A stretch of DNA of 64,000 bases. It comes from Galaxea fascicularis (taxonomy: Eukaryota; Cnidaria; Anthozoa; Scleractinia; Euphylliidae). The DNA is taken from NCBI GenBank assembly GCA_948470475.1, contig OX419347.1:16218175-16282174 (forward strand), given 5' to 3'. Of the stretch, positions 1 through 12,400 are shown piece after piece. The notes beneath the pieces were generated by a model. That model was not told where the DNA came from, did no database searches, and saw only the letters and a program-made list of their open reading frames with translations. Every line of letters starts with the position of its first letter. Positions within the stretch are counted from its first letter, which is position 1. Position numbers and translations under genes: made by a program.

Positions 1-217
1 GCCTTGAATCCGTAAGTGTTCTCCATCAGATCAGCCAGGGTTCCTCGCAGAGTCTGCACTTTTGTCACTCTCCTGTTGACGATCCATTCCACACGTGACA
101 CAGTTGAGCTCTTTCTGCGGCCTCGGATATTAAAGTAGCAGCGAAGAGCGGTCTTAGAACAGCCACGACCCCGTTTAATGATGGGACGGATAACCGGAGT
201 AGAAAGCTCTGGGTAAT
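1..217 (-). CDS. Exon of a non-discoidin extracellular domain, incomplete
   Basis: A polypyrimidine tract and CAG acceptor at 218-236 precede an open phase-1 exon that runs off the window. Joined to domain 13 it reads [13 protein letters not shown], then two cysteines ([11 protein letters not shown]), then [11 protein letters not shown] and [12 protein letters not shown]. The single Trp after Val-Glu and the closing YGF resemble the Ig-like or sandwich segment found before VWD domains in VWDE-like proteins; I hold that only as a weak inference. It shows that the discoidin series ends here and another module follows. Confidence 0.65.
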
Positions 218-3200
218 CTGAAAAAAAAAAAAAAACACGGATAAGTTAAACATTCTTTGGTCTTACTCTGCGGTCAATCAAATTGCGAAAGCCTCTTGAT
301 TTTGTAAATTTAAACGCTGACGGTTCAGTAAGCCCTATGAAAACGATAAAATCTACATCATTTCAAAGTCAAACAATAAGAATAAATGTGTGAATCATCA
401 TTGGATACATAAAGAAGGATGATCACGATTACGAGAAAATTGAGTCACCCTTTTTATTAATTTAGAAATATCCTGTCACAAAAAGGTGAATTTTGAAAAC
501 TCAACATAATCCATATGGCTGCCTTTTTTAAACGTTTTGAAAACAAGCAAAGAAACAAAAAGCAAGAGGAGAATCGTATTGTTGCCGTGATCGGATGAAC
601 GTTAAACTCATGACACTTTCACTTCGGATACTTAAGTTAGTTGTCGACGCGCAAAAAGGTAATATGCAACTGGCAACTGTTTACTTCTGGAAAAAAGAAA
701 ATTATAGCACCACAAGGAAGCACCACAGAAACGGCTAAACTGGAGCATTGGATGTTTGGACTTTACCTGCTCGACAGCCATACACCTCCACCCTCATGGA
801 CACGTGACCGTACCAGGAACGAGAGTTGAACCGTATGTAGCGTCCATTAACAGGTGGATTGATTGGCTGTTCTACGAGCGACCACCGATCGAAATTGCCT
901 CGGAACAGCTGGAAAGTAAAACATGAAGAGTTATTATATGAGCCAAAGCCGAAAGAAGTGTTACTAAGTCAAATGGCAGTGTGGATAAAAGGCTTACAAG
1001 TTAGTTTCTATGAAACTAGAAACTATGGTGTTCACGCCGGTGAGAATGTGAAACATAAAAATGTGGGTGTGTAATAGATAGGTTGTTAAAGTTAATTGGT
1101 CAGCAAAAATAAATTCATCAGGAGCCTTTTTCAGAGGACTAGCTAGTCAGTCAGTCAGTAAATTTATTGCCTGCGATCAGGCCCAATTGTAGCGTCGCTC
1201 TTATGTTCTCTTATGTCGGCGCTCGCTACCATTGCTAGATTCGCCTTTCCCGCGGGAAAGGTTTACCATCGAAACGAAAATAGAGCCTGTCGGAAACCAG
1301 GTTAGTGAATAAACGGTTCGCTTTACTGGTCAAATTTAGAGAAATAAACTTAAAGCGTTCGCTATACAGATTAGCAATTCCTACCAAATCTATTTTGTAT
1401 ACTGATTGGAGTAGATATCTTCCCTCCGTTACAAACCTTAATTCTTCCTCCTTCTTTGATCGGCAGGAAAGTTCTTCCATTCTGGCTGTAGTATAGGTAG
1501 TAGTTCCTGACAAACTGGTTTGCGTCATGCCTCCCCTGAGTAGTCACTTTTGTAATTCTTGTGGGTCCCCTGAGGTCAATCTGTAACCACTGATTACGGT
1601 CGTTCCTTCGAGCGCACCACGCACCAACGAGGCGGCCTACACGCCTGCAGCAAAACAAAAATGATTTGAGGACATTTAAAGCAATAGAGACCAACAGATG
1701 GTATCTATTGAGAAGTTGGCGGGATGTGGTCAAGACATAAAATACCGGACAAATCTGTGTCCGTAAATTATAACCGGCACTAAATGGGCAATATAGTCAC
1801 GTGAGAGTGAGTATCACACGATAATGTTTCTACAATAAATGATAAGACCAGCTGTTCAAGGTTGCTAATAGTTGGACTCGCCATGTGTATCGGAAGCTAC
1901 TAACGTTGCTATAGTGTTCTGTTTTGAAGCTTTACTTGTTTGATGACGAAGTTGGATCTGAGTAGAGTGATACTGAAGACCCCTTTTGAGGCACAAAACT
2001 ATTACTTACTAGAATAAACAAGCAAAAAACAGCAAAAACCGTTTAATATGGATGTCCATCCTTCAAGTAAAACTCGTAGTTAACACGCAAAAGCAAAGTG
2101 AGTAATTTTTGAGGTCGTACTGTATTGATGATAACTGTTCTTTTCAAGTTGTACAAAGCGCAAAACGGAGGATAAAACTGAACACACGATTGTGGTAACA
2201 GAAAGCCCAGCTGACTTACTGTGAGTTGAGTCTGGATCGAGATGGGTTGTGATTGTTATCCCTCTGCGAGGAAGCCCTGATAGCGCTATTTGGAATGCGG
2301 CCATTTTGCATTCCAAGTGGCAGGAAGCACATACGGAACATTCCTAACAAAACAATTCCATAGACTTCATTTTGCTGTGCTCTAAGTAAATGATGCTGTC
2401 ATACTCTTTCGAAAATAAGGCACGAGATTTTCGATCATTTTATTAGACGTTTTGGAGACACTTCCGGAACGACCGTTTGTCCAGGATTACACAGAATATA
2501 TTTAGTTAGCTTAGTGCTCAATCTGAAATTAAATATAAACCCAAAGATTAGCCTGCGTGGCTAGCGGTTTTGTCGATTTTAGAGTGCGCGAGCGAGTCCC
2601 ATCGCGGCTTCGGCACTTGCTCGGACTCTCCAAAACTGACGAAGCCGCTAGCTACGCAGGCTACACAAAAATCAAATCACAAACTACGAAAACTATTGGG
2701 TAAATCGGTAACTTAACTATTTGGGTATCGTGACCAGCTATACCTAGCGAGCTTTTTGACTCTAATTAACTATATTTGCTTTGAGTTCAAATCTTTTCAA
2801 AGTTTATTCAAAAGACTAAAATAAACGTACTTAACCTAGCTAGGCAGCGAAATAATCACTTCGTATATAAAAGCATTTCTCACCGCTGTTACAGCCATAG
2901 AGTTCTACCCTCACAGAGATATGGCTGTGCCATTGTTTGGGATAAAACCGGACATAGCGGCCAACGAAACTAGGGTAGAGGCGGTTATATACCACGGTGT
3001 TCCTGTCACTGTTACCAGGGAACAGCTGAGGACAAAGGAAAATTTACAGATAAGTAATGGTAATAGGACTGAGTGGAGTCCAATTCGGTCTGTAATCATA
3101 CGAGTGATAACAAAATCGGACGACCGCGCAGTAGGGAGTCCGATTTGTTTATCACGAGTATGATTACAGACTGAATTGGACGACAAGAAATCTTAACCAT

Positions 3201-3397
3201 AAAAATTACAATTTCCGAGAAAAAAGAAGCAACTCGTCTGGTTTGTTGGCATAAACATTTGTGCCATAGGATAAACAAAATCACTACTGCCTTCTAGGAT
3301 CCTGTCATTGTTCAAGGGAAAACATTATCCATTTTGAAGAAAGCCCCAATTCAAGAGTCTGTACAGTGTTACTATGGTGATTGAAACCAAGGTTGTG

Positions 3398-3433
<36 letters not shown>

Positions 3434-6400
3434 TTTATTTAAGTCTCAAATAAAGTTATTATTATTATTATTATTATTAATCACAACCTTGGTTTCAACT
3501 TGGTTGATTTCAACTGCAACTTTGAATGTGATTGGCTTATTGAACTGTCCGATAACAAACTGTCCAATAACAAACTGTCCAATCAGTAACACACTGTCCG
3601 ATAACAACTTGGCAAGTGAATTAGTGGAAAATAGGAGTTTTTAAGCTAATTACAATAGAGGAAATTGTAATTAAGTTGGTTTTTCACCCCGTATCATGAC
3701 GGCTGTTATGATTCTCAAGTCAGTCGTTAAAGTATCGAACTTAAATTTAAAGCACGACTAACACTGAAAGTTTTTGCACAAGCAAGCAGTTAGACATGGT
3801 TAACTTTCAGAGAGCTGTGATTAAAACATTGCGTCGACAAACTCGAATTTAATTCGTTAAAAAGCAAGGCAATATCGAATCAGAGTGGGTTTTATTAATT
3901 CATGTTTGCTTTGATAATGTTTTATTTCCATCTCTGTGATGGGTTAACAAAACTCGCGCGTATTTTTCTCAACCAGTTCGAAGGAAAACTAAAGCGATTT
4001 GCGATTTTTATTCTACTTGCTTCGTAGTGATTGGTTTATTGTGCTGTTTGTATCTACTGTGTTTGACCAGAACAAGTATTTTACCTCTTGTTCAACGAAC
4101 CTCAACTGACAACCACTCAAAGTAACGAAATTCAATTATTTCCCACCTGAACTTTTCTCTTGATGCTGTAAAACTTGAACTTGCTGCCGTACAAACTATA
4201 ACTGATCTCATATTTCTTCACCCACTGATTGGCATCATATCGACCCTGCGTTGCCACAGCAACAACCTTTGACACCTCACCAAGGTTCACTTGCAGCCAC
4301 TGGAACACGTTGTTATATCGTGAAGACCAGGCACCAATGCCCCCGCGGTTGAGTATATTCAATCGTGCTCTCCACGGGCCATGTCGTGCATCCCACATCG
4401 ATGAGGCCTTCATGGAGTATTTTGGGATGCGGCCATCTTCGAAACCCAGTGGAGCGCCACATGCACCTAAAAGAACAGAGGAAGAAAGAAAGAGCATTAA
4501 ACTGCTGGATGATATTGGAATGAGAGTTGGTATCACAGATTTGGCCTGTTGTACTACAAAGCTTCGAAAGCCTTTCTGATTGTCTCTTTTACCCAAAACA
4601 ACCGACAGAGAAGAGCCTCTGGTCGGAATCAGAAATTTGTTGGGAATTTTTTTAACTCTGCGAGGAATGCATTCCATCCACTGGTGTTTTGTGCTTACAC
4701 TAACAAAGTCACCAGAATAAATAAGATCGGAAATCGAAGGAGACTCCATGAACATAAAACTCGAGCTTTACCTAGAGCACATCCGAACACCTCAACCCTC
4801 ATCGAAATGTGTCGCACCCAAGACCAGGGATGAATCCTCAGGAACCGAGCTCGGATCGATGGGATGATAGAATTGTAAACTATGGTACTTCTGTCACGGT
4901 TACCACGGAAATACTGAAAAGAAGAGATCACTTTTAACCTCTGATGGAATACACATTAGCAGTGTTAAGCTTTGTGGACCTAAACGTTGCTCAGTTACAG
5001 GGAAGAAAAAATGGCTGTCGTGACAAAAATCGCTGTTCTAACATGTAGATGAAAAAGAATAACGATAGACACCTAAAAATTCAAGGTTAAGAATTATTTT
5101 GTTTATCATGCATGGCTATTTATTATCTAACTCACTGTTACTCTTGTTATTATCACTAGCAAGCTCATCCAAACGAAACATAATTTATGCTGTTATCAAT
5201 GTATATACACCTCTAAGACTGTAAAGCTTAGAGGGTGCCCGGGTGAATTAAAATAGGAGTCTTACTCGGTGATGTGTTGAAGTTGTTGATATATTCGTGT
5301 TTTGGACGAAAACATCTTATACGCTACCGTGGTAAACGATTATCATCGTATCTAGGAGACGCGTATCGTTATCATGCAGATAACCTAAACCAAAAATTAG
5401 TAATCTTCCTTGAATAAACTTTTGATGAGAAAGCAACAAGTTCTTGTTTTAGATCTTACCTTATCGCGAGAGTTTTGTCTGTATCGAGCGAAGTGTATTC
5501 CATCAACACTGGATGACAGATAGTATGTGGTCACCCACTGGCTGGCTAAAGCTCTGCCTTGTGTACCGAGACGGATTATCTTCGATATTCGACCGAGGTC
5601 GATCTGCAGCCACTGGTAACGATTGTTGTACCTTAAAAAATAAACGTAACTTATAACTACATGCAAGCAAAGGGAATCATAAATATATTCAAAGAAGGAT
5701 GACTTATTAGGGGCAATTACTTAGTAAATTTCCTCTACTTAGCTTGCCTCTTTCTACTAGATGCATACTTATATAAAATCCCATAATACAAACCGACAGC
5801 CTTATGCCCCTTCTGGCCCGGAGAGAATTAAGGTAAGGTGATAACTACAAACCAGGCAAACAAGACAGGTAATATCCAAGACCTCTTTACCCATCTAACA
5901 TGACCGATCATTTCGGAGTTACACGCAGATACTAAACATTGCCCGCATCTTAATGAGTCCACAAGAAATATGACTCTTTTGACGTATTACGATCACGGGA
6001 CAAAGGCAGTGATTGGTAAAGCATGCGAACGGTGCGAAGAATTTTCTTGTTTCAACTTCAGTTAAGGGCTCAGTTTTATTAATTTGTTGATATCCATATA
6101 TTTTTTTATTATCTCACGACCTAGCCACCATTGACATCACTACACGAGGTAGAACTCTCAAAGCAAGGACTTCATGCACGTAACCGAATTTTATGTTTGA
6201 TTTTGACTCAGTAGCCCTTTTTCTTTAACCAAAGTTTCCTTACCTTGCCGACCACGAACTGATATATCTGCCCATGCGCCGTGCGTTTAGTCTAGCTAGG
6301 TAAGGAGCATGATATTTGTCCCACATGGATGAGGCAGTGATTGCGGGGTTTTTAATAGCCCCGTTCATCATGCCCAGAGGACGATTGCACATGTGACCTG

Positions 6401-9400
6401 CAACAAATAGTTTGAGTACGATGAATGCGTTTCTTATTTAAAAACTCAAACACAGGAGTAAGATACTGAAGAGGTATTAAGATATGACAGTGCTTCTGTT
6501 TGGCCCGGATGCATAATCCGAATGTCCTAGGCTTAATCTCTACTCGATGACCGGTTAGGCTTGGTTTAGAATAATTCCGTGTTCAAATCCTTAGACATGT
6601 TTAAGCATCGCTGTTCTTGTTTTCATAGAAAAGGGAGCGGGGCCGTGATACTTCAAAAGTTCCGTGTCAATTTATTTGTTCCCCCAAAGCTGATCGGAAA
6701 TATGGTGAGAATTAATATGAAAGTTCAAGTTTTTCATTGTGTTCAGAAAAATTTAATTTCAACTCTTGTCTGTTTAAGAAGTTAATTTTTATGCAGTTGC
6801 TTTGTGGCAGTCAGTACTGGTATTACTTCGTTGTAAAAATTGGAAACCTCTTTTTTCTGCTTCACGGTACTTCAGCTGAGCCAAATAAATTGCAAAGTAG
6901 TGTTATATGTATTTGTCTCTATGGTTACTGTAGTGTTTCACAATAATGAAACATTCGGATTCAACCCCAAACACGCATGGATTTAACTAGCATTTCAACA
7001 CCAACCATGTGCTCTCATTTAATAACCCATAATTCCACTCGATCTCATTCGATTACATCATCGATACTACCGTTACCTCTACTGCAGCCATAGAACTCGA
7101 CCCTCATGGAGATATGACCGTGCCAGGTCCTGGGATAGAGTCTCATGAACCGAGCGCGGATTGGTGACCGGAAACGGTTGGTAACTACAAGCTGCCTCTC
7201 AGAGTTTCCTTGGAAGACCTGTGTAAGTAAAAAACAAAATGTCCAGCGCGACACTCAGACCTGCGGGACACCCAGGTTTATCAAAAGTCCATGACAAAAC
7301 CAGGCCAAAGCGTTGTTCCCATGACGGTACATTTTGCCAGTTTGGACATCCCGGCGTTTTACCTGAAATAACGTCTTAAACTTCAAGTAGAAGCTGATTT
7401 AGTTTTCATCCGCAACTCACGAGGCTAGTTTAATGTGGCTCTTGTCCACAAAAGCTATCCGCGTGTCTTCTACCTTCGCCGCCTAATTACTGCACTGTTG
7501 TTGGGATAAAACAAACCAAACAAAACCTCTAGCTACCTTCTCAACGGGCATCAACGATTCCGAATACTTTGCTGTATAGTTTATATTATGGCGTTTAGCC
7601 AGAGCTAGAAGGTACACTTTGGACTCAATTTTACGACGCTTGATTGCCAAGCACTTCTATTCATAAAAATTCCTTTTGTTGAGGATAATAATACGTATAT
7701 CTCAGAAGGATGTTACGTTCAAACATCCTAGCTTGTAACTAAACAAAACAGTGAAAGCTGTGCAGGTGTCTGCAACATACCCTTGTCCTTCCCCCTTCTT
7801 TGTAGACCCGGAAGTGGAACCCATTCATGCCGTAGCCAATCGTGTAACTCTTCACCCACTGATTAGCGTCATATCTTCCTTGAGTCGCACATTTGATGAC
7901 GACTGCGCGGTTACCAAGGTCAACCTGGAACCACTGACGTCGGTTGTTATAGCGAGCGATCCAAGAGCCGAATTTTGATCCACTACGCATGGCATTTAGT
8001 CTGCCTTGATAAGCTGCGTAATGCGCGTTGTAGATCGAGGAAGCCGTGAAAGCGACATCAGGTAACCGACCGTCTTCTGTACCAAGTGGAATATCACAGC
8101 GCTCTGGAAGAAATTACGAAGATAGAAATGGGGAAAAATCTGTTGTCTTTACTTCGTTCGGGCACTTGCGCACCGACGTTAATCCATAATGAATTAAACT
8201 CTTGAATTCTCAATCAGTATCTTACAAAATCACTGATTAATCAAACATAGCAGATTTAAAGGACTGATAACCAAAATAGGTTGCCTTTGTATCAAACAGA
8301 TTCACTCGTACTCACCTGGGGCGCAGCCGTGTAGTTCAACTCTCATGGAAATGTGCCTGTACCAGCCTCTCGGGTGAACACGCACACAGCGTGCTATGAT
8401 AGGTGGAGTAAAGGATCGGGTGGCGACTGACACACCATCGTTGTTCCCAACAAAATACTAAGAGAACAAGTGATCAATATTAATCTTTTCACTCCCACCA
8501 TCTCAATATCAATTCTCCTTACTGCCTTTCATACCATGCTTAAAGGTTAGTTGTGAGAATTTGGTGTTAAATCAAACAATATTCTTTAGTAGATTTTTGT
8601 ATTCTCGTCACCTGTCTGCTTGACAACGTAATGATATTGCAAGAGGAAATTACTTATTGGTCACTCCTAGAATTGTAAGGGTTAAAACACTCCAGGGAGT
8701 ACACGCTGTAGAGGTAGTGAACAAAAGACGCAATTTCGGATTTTTGCGCTTTGTTATATTCTCATTAATTTTGCTTGAATGTTCCTTTGCACCTTATCTT
8801 ACACTTAACCGGCGATTTTCTTTGTTCGGTTACGTAATGTTTGTTACAGGCGTGCAATTTTCACCTTTCTAGTAGTACATATATAAATAGCTTTCTGTGT
8901 TCATTATTTTTTTCTTCGTACGGCTTCCATTGCAGATTTATCGTTAAAAGTAAGCAAAAAATAATAAGAAAGAGGCTCTAGGCAAGTTGTAATATATCGT
9001 TCGTTTGTTATCGGAATTCTTTGGCATTTCGTTCGGCCAGGTAGTTTTCGCTGATTGTGCTGAGATGAGCACAGAGCTGCCGCTAATTGTTAACGTAGGA
9101 GAGTATATGCAAAATCTAAATCCTCGGTTCCCGAGCCTTAATAACAGCGCTGTTGTTATCTAATACCTATTAAATACCTTGAGAGGAGAGAAAAAGTAAT
9201 CAAGTGATCTCTCTGAATCAACTTGTTAACTTGAAACTCCACATTTAATAAGGCAGATGTTACTAAACAGAGAGAGATTGTCTTACCTTCAACCGATCTC
9301 TCTGTTTGTACGGTACGAAGTGCACACAATCAACACTATACGAGATCGTATAACGCGTCACCCATTGTTTGACTAGTTTTCTTCCTTGAGTAGATATCAT

Positions 9401-12400
9401 AGCTAACTTTAGTACTCGGCCGAGGTCAAACTGTAGCCATTGTTGATGGTTGTTGTGTCGCGCTGACCAGCCTCCCATGTATCGGCCATGGCGCACGCGC
9501 TTTAGCCTCCCAAGGTAAGGGGCGTGGTATTTGTTCCACATGGACTTGGCGGTAATCTGACTATTTTTCAAGCGACCGCTCTGGATGCCAACAGGGTAGC
9601 TACAAACTCTTGTGAGTTCTGAGAAAGAGACGAAAATGCCGATAATGATTGACGAGAAATTTCATCTTGAGGCAAGATCACGTGGTTTGGTCATTCTCAC
9701 ATCCATTTGACGTTTTTTGGAGTCAAATGTTGCGACTGTTGCAAAGGTTTTCAAACAAAAAGGTTTCCACTCCCAACATTTGCACATCATCCGTTCCGAC
9801 ATTTGTTGAAGCAATATTAGTCAAATGTTGAAACCTTTTAAACGGGCTGCAATGAAACCGTTATTAGAATGCGAAAGAAAATGAGTATTCAATTCAGTTC
9901 AGTTGAATGGAAAGGAAGAAAAAGCCGAGTATAGTCTATCTCTGCGAAAGAAAAGAAATAGATGAAATTACGTAAACGAGAAATGTAGTCATTTGAAATC
10001 CTTTTGTCTGTGCGAATCTCTTTGAGGGTACGGCGTGTGTTGTCTCTAACGTTAACGTTACTAAGCTCGTTGCACCAGTAATTGTTACCTTTCTGACATC
10101 CGTAAAGCTCAACTCTCATCGATATCCAGCTTCGCCAAGCTTTGGGATGAATACGGACATACTGCGCTGTGAATGGTTTGAGCAAGGTATAGGCTACAAT
10201 GGAATTTCTGTCCGAGTTGCCACGGAACCTCTATAAAAATACCATTTAGTTCAGAGAATTTGGTGAAACATAAAGACATTTAAGCTTGATGATTATTCCT
10301 TTCATTCTCATAACCAAATCAAATGGTGATACTGCGGTAAGTGAGGAGAAATTAGGCTTTGGTCACTGTTATAGCTTAAGTAATTAAATACCCCAGGGTA
10401 CTATTATGTCCGAAAAAGAAGGCAAAATCGAAAAACTACGCCAGTAACAGTAACAGCAACAGCTTGCGACTTCTGTTACGATATAGTGGGCAAAAAAGAA
10501 CACTTTTCCGCATCGCTCACTAAAAAAAAGAAACTGTATTTATACACGGTTAAAATTTGTGGGGCCTTGTGGGAGAAATGTTGGTTTTGGGGGAGAGGGG
10601 AAAACCGGAGTACCCTCTAGTTTGTAAGACAGCATCATACAACTTTTATTTTGAATCTTAACAAAGTGGGAACATTTTTCCAGTTTCCCTATCTTTTGCT
10701 ACTTTTCACCAAACCAAAGGTTTTACTTACTCTTATTTTCCTCCTTTCTCTATAAGCTCTAAAAGTCACTCCATCTCCATACGACACCACATATCGAGTC
10801 ACCCACTGATGAGCATCTCGCCTTCCTTGTGTCGCGAGTCCCGTAACACGCGCGTTGTTGCCAAGGTCCATCTGCATCCACTGTCGCGCGTTACGCACGC
10901 GCGCACTCCATGAGCGAATGGAGTTGATTCTTCCAAACCACGGAGCTAAGTGGTGGTTGTAGTAAGTTGAGGCGCTAAGGGCGCCGTCCACGATTCGCTT
11001 GTCTTCCAAGCCAAGAGGAAGTGAACATCGTCCTGAAACGTCAAAAGGGCACGATTCAATTCATCAAACAACTAAGTAACTTACTTTACAGGCGGCACTT
11101 TCCAATCAAACACCACAAAATCCCGGTTTTTGAGTCCTCCGGTTTGAATCCTTCGCTCTATATAACCGTCTACGATATATCAAGGGATATTTAAGCCTCT
11201 ACGTCTGTTTTAACCCAACAATTATAATCCTCTCGAGTTATAAACCTACAGCTAGCATCTCCCAGTCAATTTCTACAACACCCCTGAAATAAACCCTGGT
11301 GATTAGGTCCAGATAACAAGTTACCTTGTATATCTTCTATGAAAACGAGACCCAGTAAGAAAAATATTTTCAAAACACAATAACACAATATACAGGGATT
11401 AGCCATAGCTCGGAATCAAAGCGGGAATGCGGTAATGTTGAGGTAAAAAGACATCCAGTGAAAGACAAATGAGTCTTGTGACTCAACTTGCAGAAGCAAA
11501 CCGTAAGCTACTAAGAATGATAACTCAAAAGTCCTGTTTCAGATTTTAAAAGGGTTGACAGAGCCTGCTTGACCCTAAGAGGTCCTCTAACACTGTACGT
11601 TAAAGAAGCGTAGGATGTTGGGGTCTGAATTTACCGGGACAGTTTTTAGTGAACATGAATGTTTACCTGCCGGGCAGCCATTGAGTTCCACTCGCATCGA
11701 GACCCAGTTGTGCCATCCCTTTGGAAGGAAGCGAAGGAACCTGGCGCGAGCCACTGGGAAAAGTCTGTGCTGCACGATGCCCTGTCTGTTACGATTTCCA
11801 GCGAAGTACTGAACAGAATGAGAAACGAAAGTTAAGAGTATACATAGTTCCCCAAGGTACCTTAAGTAAGTTAAGTTAAATCAGGGGTAATTCAAAACTA
11901 CCCATCAAAAAGGCTCTTCAACTCTTACAATTGCTTTGTGCACCAATGAACAAGTCCCAAATCCTATCCGTCATCACTGTTCTCTACGCCAAGAAGCGCA
12001 TAACACCGTTCTTACTAGTGCTACAAACCCGTTAACTAAATTCAGCACGGACATACCCAAGGTCTTCCTTGTGCCCAGTAAGTAGCGAAGTGTGCTCCAT
12101 CAAGACTGTATGAAATCAGGTACCGTGTCACCCACTGATTCGTGTTATCGTCCCTTCCTTGAGTAGAGACACTAGTGACCTTCATTGGCACCTTCATGTC
12201 AATCTGCAGCCACTGGTAAGCGTTGCGGATTCTCGCTGCCCATGCTCCTATTTTTCTTCCCGCGCGCTTCTGGTTGAGTCTGCCGAGTCGTGCGGCGTGG
12301 TTACCGTCCCACTCGGACGAGGCACTGATCTGTTGACTTCGTATTTTGCCACTCTCCATTCCCATTGGTCGATTGCATTGTGGACCTACAGAGCGCAATG

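Noticed and set aside
1371..1733. A 120-codon frame taken as a whole protein
   Set aside because: The coding part is 1437-1644; both ends are intron beyond clear splice sites.
2911..3186. Minus-strand and plus-strand frames of 80-91 codons over the foldback element
   Set aside because: They cross a MITE and overlap the domain 12 exon in the wrong frame.
4229..4579. Plus-strand frames opposite discoidin exons (also near 7751, 12159, 15349)
   Set aside because: These are antisense shadows of conserved exons and have no features of their own.
9715..9835. Possible MITE with repeated GTCAAATGTTG words
   Set aside because: No clear inverted ends or target duplication; too decayed to define.
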